A stretch of 9,586 nt of DNA, taken from assembly GCA_045643785.1 (NCBI GenBank), contig JAZRFR010000222.1, positions 1 to 9,586 on the forward strand, given 5' to 3'. Position numbers and translations under genes: made by a program. The notes beneath the pieces were generated by a model. That model was not told where the DNA came from, made no database searches, and worked only from the letters and a program-made list of their open reading frames with translations. Position 1 is the stretch's first letter; every line of letters begins with the position of its first letter. Below, in pieces: positions 4,726 to 9,586 of this stretch. Origin of the DNA: CAMEON01 sp045643785 (lineage in GTDB: Bacteria > Bacillota > Clostridia > Oscillospirales > CAG-272).

Positions 4726-6579
4726 TTATCCGCCAAACACCACGTCCACCCACTCGATATAGGTATTATTTTGGGGATTCACCTCCACCCGACTCCACTC
4801 GTCACGGGTTCCGCCATAGTAGACCGTCTGCATCCCGCAACAGTTCATGAAAGCCGAAGCCCCGATGGACTCCAGCCCCCCGGGAAGGGTCAGCTCCGCC
4901 ATGGACCGAGCGCCGTTGAAGGCGTTGGCGCCAATGGACGTAATCCCTTCCTGCGCCACCACACGCCTGAGGCTCACGCAGGTCTGGAAGGTCATGGAAG
5001 GGATCTCGGTCATCCCTGCGGGAAGCACCACCTCCTGCAGCTCCCCGCAACCGTCGAACATGGCTTTCCCAAACTCCGTGACCGCAGGCGGCAAATCCAC
5101 ACTCCGCAGGGCCACGCACCCCTGAAAGGCGCTGTTCCCTATGACCGTCACGGTATCGGGCAGAGTCACCGACGTGATCGCCCGAAATCCCTTAAAGGCC
5201 GCCGTGGCCACCGCGGTCACAGCATCCCCGTAGGGAGACCGCTCAGGCACGACGATGGTTCCCTCCCAAGCCTTGTCGGCTCCCTTGATCTTGCAGGTGC
5301 CGTCGCCGCCCGAAATAAACAACACACCGCCCTCGGTCACGTCGGGATGAGGGGTATCTTGCCCCTCTCCAACGGAATTTTCGTGCAGGGTGGCATGGGA
5401 TAACGCCTGGTTTCCATCCTGATGAATCACCACTCTGCGCCATTGACTTTCACTGCCCTCGTAGTATAGATCCTTCAGAGCCCGACACCCGTAAAAGGCA
5501 CGGCTATCTATTTGAATCAATCCCGAGGGAATCACCAGACTCTCCAGAGCCGTGCAGTTCTCAAACGCCGCTCCGCAGATCATCGACACATCCTTCGATA
5601 AGGTAACGCGGGTCAGGGCGGAACAGTTCAGGAACGTCCACAGCGGCACCTCGTCCATCCCCAACGGCCAGACGATCTCCTTCAACGCGGTGCAATCCAT
5701 AAATACGCTGTGACCCATGCTCTTTATCCCATCGGGCAGCGTGACCGACACGAGACCTGCACAGTACACGAAAGCAGCTTCCCCGAGCTCAGTCACGCTC
5801 TGCGGAACCGTCATGCTCGAAAGGCTCTCGCACTTTCGGAAAGCCTCACGGCCAATGACTGCCAGCCCATCGGGCAGCTCCATCTCGGTCAAAGCCGTAC
5901 AGCTTCTGAAGGCATGCTCCTCCAAACGGCGCAGGGTGGACGGCAGCTCCACCCTCGTCAGGGCAGAACACCCCTCAAAAGCACGATCTCCGATCACCTC
6001 TACTCCTTCAGGCAGAGATACAGCTTCCAGCTTCTTACAGTAGTAAAAGCACTCGGCGGGGATCGCGGTGATCCCCTCGGGCAGAACAATACTCACCAAA
6101 CGTTCGCAAGACTTGAACGCCCCCGCCTCGATGCCCGTTACTCTGTCCCCATCGGGGGAGTAGGCGGGCACCACCACGTGAGCATCGCGGCACTTTCCGA
6201 TGCCCGTAAGCCGACAGGTTCCGTCCCCGTTGGAGCGAAAGGCAAGCTTCTCGGAGGGAGGGAGCGTCTCGGATTCCGTCACGGCTTCGGATTGTGTCGG
6301 AATCTCGGCATCAAGCGTATCCGATTCAACCGTCCCCGGCACAGGCGGCGTAATCGGCGCATTCCGCCCCGCCTGTATAATGGCGATCAGCACCGCCAAG
6401 CTCACCACGGCGCAGATCATGGCCACGCCCCACCCGCTGTTCAGAAACCGCGAGAGCGCTGATTCCTCCTTCACCCGTCCCCCGGCTACCGCCTTGGGCT
6501 CACCGAACAACGCCATGGATTCCTCAATGATGTCGAGGTCAATATCACTCATACGGGAAAAAGCCGTTATGCCATTCAT
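4726..6579 (-). CDS. Membrane-anchored BspA-type leucine-rich-repeat protein, partner of ECF sigma factor
   Basis: 617 residues from ATG 6579. I prefer this to the GTG at 6588, which overlaps the Shine-Dalgarno AAAGGGGG (6588-6595); the ATG overlaps the sigma stop as ATGA, and its N-terminus aligns with the paralogue at 2899-3432. Order: cytoplasmic part 1-48; membrane helix about 49-70; Ser/Thr/Glu-rich stalk about 75-110; then two extracellular cassettes. Cassette 1 has a header (112-150, NGDGTCRLTGIGKC, VVVPAYSPDGD), ten 23-residue LRR_5 repeats of pattern FxxCxxLxxVxLPxxxxxIxxxA (about 154-370) and a cap with YYEGSESQW. Cassette 2 repeats this: header (420-457, GGDGTCKIKGADKA, VVPERSPYGD), six repeats and a cap YYGGTRDEW. 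Such domains usually bind proteins or surfaces. Signal sensing or anti-sigma action is inferred from coupling to the sigma gene. It could instead be a sigma-controlled surface protein. Confidence 0.9.
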   Translation of the reverse strand: MNGITAFSRMSDIDLDIIEESMALFGEPKAVAGGRVKEESALSRFLNSGWGVAMICAVVSLAVLIAIIQAGRNAPITPPVPGTVESDTLDAEIPTQSEAVTESETLPPSEKLAFRSNGDGTCRLTGIGKCRDAHVVVPAYSPDGDRVTGIEAGAFKSCERLVSIVLPEGITAIPAECFYYCKKLEAVSLPEGVEVIGDRAFEGCSALTRVELPSTLRRLEEHAFRSCTALTEMELPDGLAVIGREAFRKCESLSSMTVPQSVTELGEAAFVYCAGLVSVTLPDGIKSMGHSVFMDCTALKEIVWPLGMDEVPLWTFLNCSALTRVTLSKDVSMICGAAFENCTALESLVIPSGLIQIDSRAFYGCRALKDLYYEGSESQWRRVVIHQDGNQALSHATLHENSVGEGQDTPHPDVTEGGVLFISGGDGTCKIKGADKAWEGTIVVPERSPYGDAVTAVATAAFKGFRAITSVTLPDTVTVIGNSAFQGCVALRSVDLPPAVTEFGKAMFDGCGELQEVVLPAGMTEIPSMTFQTCVSLRRVVAQEGITSIGANAFNGARSMAELTLPGGLESIGASAFMNCCGMQTVYYGGTRDEWSRVEVNPQNNTYIEWVDVVFGG

Positions 6580-7118
6580 ACCGAACACCCCCTTTCGCCA
6601 AGATAAGCCCGCAACGCCTCACGGATGCGCATCAGCTTGACCGCCGCGGTGTTGGCCTTCATGCCCATGCGCCGCGCCACCTCTGCCACCGAGAGCGCGT
6701 GAAAATAACGCCCCATGAACAGCATCCGCTCCTCCTCGGACAGCGTCCGCAAAAAATCCGACAGAAGCCCCGCCAGCTCGGGAGAATGCTCCTCGGGCAT
6801 AGGAATACAAGCCTCCAGCTCGTCGAGCAGTACCGTCAGATTCTGATCGCGGCACTCACTGCGGTTGTAGCGCAGGCGGTTGAGGGAGAGATTGCGGGTA
6901 ATGCGGAGCAAAAACGCCCGCAGAGGCGAGGGTCGCTTGGGCGGGATGGCGTTCCACGCCCTCAGCCACGTGTCGTTGACACACTCCTCGGCGTCGGACT
7001 GATTGTGTAGAATGTTCATGGACACCCGCATACAGTCCGCGCCGTATTGCCGCTCGCACACCGCAATCGCCTGCTCATCGCGAGCAAAATAAAGATCTAA
7101 AATCTGGTTTTCTTGCAT
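6576..7118 (-). CDS. ECF-type RNA polymerase sigma factor (module B)
   Basis: 180 residues, a paralogue of the sigma factor at 3429-3971 and of equal length. Region 2 includes SDAEECVNDTWLRAW (41-55) and RITRNLSLNRLRY (72-84). Region 4 includes MLFMGRYFHALSVAEVARR and the helix-turn-helix GMKANTAAVKLMRIREAL. The longest blocks shared with module A are DAEECVNDT, LFMGRYFH and MNIL. The recognition helix and the 100-130 linker are less conserved, so the two factors may read different promoters or bind different partners. ATG 7118 follows AAAGGA by 7 nt. The stop overlaps the LRR gene start by ATGA. It lies behind the ybaK terminator, so it should have its own promoter. Confidence 0.94.
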   Translation of the reverse strand: MQENQILDLYFARDEQAIAVCERQYGADCMRVSMNILHNQSDAEECVNDTWLRAWNAIPPKRPSPLRAFLLRITRNLSLNRLRYNRSECRDQNLTVLLDELEACIPMPEEHSPELAGLLSDFLRTLSEEERMLFMGRYFHALSVAEVARRMGMKANTAAVKLMRIREALRAYLGERGCSV

Positions 7119-7137
7119 GATAGAGTCCTTTCATGGT

Positions 7138-7143
7138 ATTATA
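7138..7143 (-). promoter_or_regulatory. Possible -10 box of module B operon
   Basis: A perfect TATAAT on the minus strand, 19 nt before the sigma ATG. No good -35 lies 16-18 nt upstream (best TTATAT), and transcription from here would place AAAGGA almost at the 5' end of the mRNA. Promoter use is therefore uncertain; an alternative start near the GGGTGAAG motif just upstream is possible. Confidence 0.35.
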
Positions 7144-7153
7144 GCGAAGATTC

Positions 7154-7170
7154 CTTCACCCATATAAACA
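7154..7170 (-). promoter_or_regulatory. Leader motif shared by the two sigma operons (copy B)
   Basis: On the minus strand TGTTTATATGGGTGAAG ends 35 nt before the sigma ATG, compared with 23 nt in module A. The extra spacing corresponds to the stretch carrying TATAAT. The core GGGTGAAG is the same in both copies, and the bases before it are similar (TTATAT here, CTCATA in module A). Confidence 0.4.
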
Positions 7171-7192
7171 CGCCCCACCCCGCCCATATGAC

Positions 7193-7230
7193 AAAAAGAG
7201 AAGAAAATTTCGCAAATTTCTTCTCTTTTT
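7193..7230 (-). terminator. Rho-independent terminator after recN-ybaK
   Basis: The arms are AAAAAGAGAAGAAAATTT (7193-7210) and AAATTTCTTCTCTTTTT (7214-7230), with loop CGC and one bulged A. It begins 8 nt after the ybaK TAA, and the minus-strand 3' arm ends in TTTTT. It isolates the recN-ybaK unit from the sigma module B operon. Confidence 0.85.
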
Positions 7231-7238
7231 CAATCGTA

Positions 7239-7721
7239 TTATTTCGCCACGTCAATGAGCTTCCCGGCCACGAAGCCCACCAGCGCTTCCCTGCTTACCA
7301 GCATCTGCGCCCCGCGTACCCCCGCGCTCACCGTGATCTTTTCATGGTCGGCGGCGGTGGCGTCAAAATAGGTGGGAAACTTCTTCTTCATCCCGATGGG
7401 AGAGCATCCCCCACGGATGTAGCCCGTCAGCCCCAACAGCTCCTTGACGTGTACCATTTCAATTTTCTTGTTCCCCGTCAAAGCCGCCGCGGCCTTGAGA
7501 TCAATCTCTTTGTCCACAGGTATGCAGAACACCAAATGCCCTGTCTTGTCTCCCTTGGCCACCAATGTCTTGAACACCATGGGCAGGGGCAGGCCGATCT
7601 GCTCGGCAATGTGAGTCCCCGACAGGTCAGACTCGTCCACCTCGTAGGTCAGTACCTCGTAAGGAATCTTGGCGGCATCCAACTGCCGCATGGCGTTGGT
7701 TTTGGGTAATGCTTTACTCAT
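7239..7721 (-). CDS. ybaK: YbaK/EbsC-type Cys-tRNA(Pro) deacylase
   Basis: 160 residues, full length for the family. YbaK-type proteins hydrolyse cysteine mischarged onto tRNA(Pro) by prolyl-tRNA synthetase, a free-standing proofreading step in the cytoplasm. Visible family features: VFKTLVAKGD with the conserved catalytic-region Lys at 51; IPVDKEIDLKAAA (67-79); the substrate-loop motif GYIRGGCSPIGMKKKFPTYFD; and VSAGVRGAQMLVS near the C-terminus. ATG 7721 overlaps the recN stop by ATGA, and a purine-rich AGAAGG site lies inside the recN end, so it is translationally coupled to recN. The functional link to DNA repair is not obvious; shared transcription may be incidental. Related editing proteins (ProX-type) act on Ala-tRNA(Pro), so exact specificity is by family similarity only. 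Confidence 0.95.
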   Translation of the reverse strand: MSKALPKTNAMRQLDAAKIPYEVLTYEVDESDLSGTHIAEQIGLPLPMVFKTLVAKGDKTGHLVFCIPVDKEIDLKAAAALTGNKKIEMVHVKELLGLTGYIRGGCSPIGMKKKFPTYFDATAADHEKITVSAGVRGAQMLVSREALVGFVAGKLIDVAK

Positions 7722-9442
7722 AATTTTTCCTTCTCCGCGATCAATTCTCTCGCGGCCACGCGCTGGGCGTCGGTGATATCCAATCCGCCCAGAATGCGGG
7801 CGATCTCCTCCACACGGTCTGCCTCATCAATGGCGCGCACCGTGGTCTCGGCGCGGGTCTCGCCGCCCTCCACGGTCTCTCTCTTTTCAATAACGTAGTG
7901 CGCGTCAGCCAAGGACGCGATCTGCGCCGAATGGGTCACGCAAATGACCTGGGTTCCTTCGGCATGTCTCTCACCGAAGACGTTGCGCGTCCCCCGGGCA
8001 ATGGTGGCCAGCTTGATGCCCACCTTCCGCGCCGTGCGCCCCGAAATACCCGTGTCCACCTCGTCGTAGCTGGCGGTCGGCACGCCGTAACGCTCGTTCA
8101 GCACACTCCGCACCGCCAGCATGATACGGGACAGTTCTCCGCCCGATGCAATGCGGACCATGGGTCCCACAGGCTCGCCGGGGTTGGCGGAGAGAAGAAA
8201 CTCCACCTCGTCGCGGCCAAAGGCCCCGAAATCAGCCGTAGATTCCACCGCCACCTCAAAGCGCACCTTGGGCATATCCAGAAACGTCAGCGCCTCCTGC
8301 ACCGCCTCACTCAAAGCCTTGGCGGCGGTCTTGCGGATCGCCGTCAGCTCATCCGCTCGGTCGGCAAGCCGCTTGCGAAGCCCCGCTTCCTCCTGCTCCA
8401 ATTCCCCAATGCGCTCGTCGGCAGTGTCGATCACAACAAGTCGCGCGGCGGCATCCTCTCGGAAAGCCAGAATGGCCTCCACACCCTCGCCATACTTCCG
8501 ACCCAGACGGCTGATGACCTCCAACCGTCCTTCCAGCTTATCCAGCTCGGCGGTGGGATCCCCCACGTCCTCGTCTCCGAACTCCCGCACCAGATCCGCA
8601 ATATCCTCGGCCTCGGCGCGGATGACGGCAATGCGCTCCATCAGCCCGTCGCATTCGGGAATGATCCCCGCGATGGAGGCAAGCGCCGCCTCGGCGCGAT
8701 CGCACAGCGCTGTCACCGTGGCCTTCTCCCCGTCGCACAGCGCACGGCAGGCCAGACTCACCTGACGGTTGATCTTCTCCAGATGGAGCAGCTTGTCCCG
8801 TCTTTCGGTGAGCTTTTCTTCCTCGCCCGCCTTCAGCTTGGCGGCGTCAATATCCTTGATCTGGAATTCCAGCATCTCCCGCAGGCGAATGCGCTCGGCC
8901 ACGTCGCGGCGAAGCGCCGCGATCTCGTCTCTCACGGTCTTCCATTCCCCGTACAGCTCACGGTACTGCTCCAGCTCGTCTCCGTCCTGGGCATAGTCGT
9001 CCAAGAGAGCGCGGTGAGCCGATGCCTGCATGAGCTTTTGGTTATCACTCTGCCCGTGGATGTTGATGAGCAGAGCCCCCGCCTCGCGGAGAATGCCCTG
9101 GGTCACGGCACGCCCGTTGATGCGGGCGGTGGAACGCCCGTCCCGCGTCATGACCCGCTGAAGCAGAAGACTATCCCCCTCGGGCAAATCAATCCCCAGC
9201 TCCGCCAGTGCGGCCGCCAACGCCCCCTCGGGAGTCGAAAAGAGCGCGCTGACCAGCGCGCGATCCTCCCCCGCGCGGATGAGGTCACGGCTGACCCGCC
9301 CGCCCGTGAGAAAACTCACGCTGTCGATGAGCAAGGACTTACCCGCGCCCGTCTCACCCGTCAGCACGCAAAGACCGTCCGAAAAGTCGATGTCCACCGA
9401 CTTGATGACGGCAATATTCTCGATATGTAAGGATTCAAGCAT
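7718..9442 (-). CDS. recN: DNA repair protein RecN
   Basis: A 574-residue SMC-like ATPase that acts early in double-strand-break repair, gathering DNA ends on the nucleoid. N-terminal ATPase half: MLESLHIENIAVIKSVDIDF, then Walker A GETGAGKS (29-36) and the Q-loop region INIHGQSDNQKLM (126-138). The middle (about 155-385) is a Glu/Lys/Arg/Leu-rich antiparallel coiled coil. C-terminal half: ABC signature ASGGELSRIMLAVRS (432-446), Walker B with DEVDTGISGRTA (460-471) and CVTHSAQIASLADAHYVIEK (501-520). Length matches Bacillus-type RecN. A stretch RGTRNVFGERHAEG (483-496), between Walker B and the TH motif, looks longer than I expect for RecN. ATG 9442 follows AAGGAGG (plus 9450-9456) by 7 nt. 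No good promoter is visible in the 144 bases upstream, so it probably belongs to an operon continuing outside the window, or its promoter lies beyond the edge. Confidence 0.98.
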   Translation of the reverse strand: MLESLHIENIAVIKSVDIDFSDGLCVLTGETGAGKSLLIDSVSFLTGGRVSRDLIRAGEDRALVSALFSTPEGALAAALAELGIDLPEGDSLLLQRVMTRDGRSTARINGRAVTQGILREAGALLINIHGQSDNQKLMQASAHRALLDDYAQDGDELEQYRELYGEWKTVRDEIAALRRDVAERIRLREMLEFQIKDIDAAKLKAGEEEKLTERRDKLLHLEKINRQVSLACRALCDGEKATVTALCDRAEAALASIAGIIPECDGLMERIAVIRAEAEDIADLVREFGDEDVGDPTAELDKLEGRLEVISRLGRKYGEGVEAILAFREDAAARLVVIDTADERIGELEQEEAGLRKRLADRADELTAIRKTAAKALSEAVQEALTFLDMPKVRFEVAVESTADFGAFGRDEVEFLLSANPGEPVGPMVRIASGGELSRIMLAVRSVLNERYGVPTASYDEVDTGISGRTARKVGIKLATIARGTRNVFGERHAEGTQVICVTHSAQIASLADAHYVIEKRETVEGGETRAETTVRAIDEADRVEEIARILGGLDITDAQRVAARELIAEKEKL

Positions 9443-9477
9443 GGGCGTACCTCCTTGCGAATTGTTTCAGTTGCCGA

Positions 9478-9548
9478 GTTCAATTTTGGGTTTGTGGGGG
9501 AGCGAGGAGGACGCCTGGGGGAAACTTCTTAAAAGAAGTTTCCCCCAG
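9478..9548 (+). repeat. Dispersed intergenic repeat, copy 3, with perfect 34-bp hairpin
   Basis: On the plus strand AGTTCAATTTTGGG, TTTGTGGGGGAGCGAGG and then CTGGGGGAAACTTCTT/AAGAAGTTTCCCCCAG (9515-9530 and 9533-9548), a perfect 16-bp stem around AA. It matches copy 1 read on the other strand (ATTGCAG, TTTGTTGGGGGAGCGA, then the GGAACTTCTT hairpin). No U-tract follows on either strand, so it does not look like a simple terminator. It lies between recN and whatever precedes it. Confidence 0.7.
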
Positions 9549-9586
9549 AAGTCGGATCGTAGCCATGTCGTTCTGTGAGCCAAGGA

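Noticed and set aside
6580..6588. GTG start for the LRR protein, three residues longer
   Set aside because: The GTG overlaps AAAGGGGG, which is well placed for the ATG at 6579, and ATG 6579 reproduces the ATGA overlap of the sister operon.
7898..9430. A 510-codon open frame on the plus strand over recN
   Set aside because: Shadow of recN; His/Arg/Gln-rich translation without recognisable motifs.

Overview
The window reads as a chromosomal segment of a moderately GC-rich Firmicute of class Clostridia, probably a gut Oscillospirales/Ruminococcaceae-type bacterium. The grounds are the protein families, clostridial-style promoters, purine-rich Shine-Dalgarno sites and hairpin-rich intergenic repeats. 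The exact taxon cannot be fixed from sequence reading alone. All eight recognised genes lie on the minus strand, so in transcription order the window runs from right to left.

Layout in transcription order. (1) recN (double-strand-break repair SMC-like ATPase) overlaps ybaK (Cys-tRNA(Pro) deacylase family) by ATGA, and a strong intrinsic terminator follows. (2) An ECF sigma factor overlaps by ATGA a single-pass membrane protein whose outside part is a BspA-type leucine-rich-repeat (LRR) domain of 16 repeats. (3) About 750 bp without a gene is mostly a composite, hairpin-packed element with long imperfect terminal inverted repeats. (4) A second ECF sigma factor, the same length as the first and about 57% identical by hand count, overlaps by ATGA a second membrane protein. 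That protein has nearly the same N-terminus and membrane segment, but a short acidic and proline-rich outside tail instead of LRRs. A terminator follows. (5) argS, behind a near-consensus promoter, and yebC form a translation operon closed by another terminator.

The part most worth attention is the pair of tandem sigma/membrane-protein modules (2899-7118). The intracellular and transmembrane parts of the two partners are conserved while the exported parts are unrelated. This looks like a duplicated transmembrane signalling cassette in which the ectodomain has been exchanged. Nothing in the sequence proves that the membrane proteins are anti-sigma factors; that is inferred from their translational coupling to the sigma genes, their topology and their parallel organisation.

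The second notable layer is repetitive DNA. A short module (core TTTCAAATTGCAGTTTGT followed by a G-run) occurs near both ends of the window and, in degenerate form, at both ends of the composite element. It is joined to different hairpins in different copies, which suggests a modular family of non-coding mobile or structural repeats.
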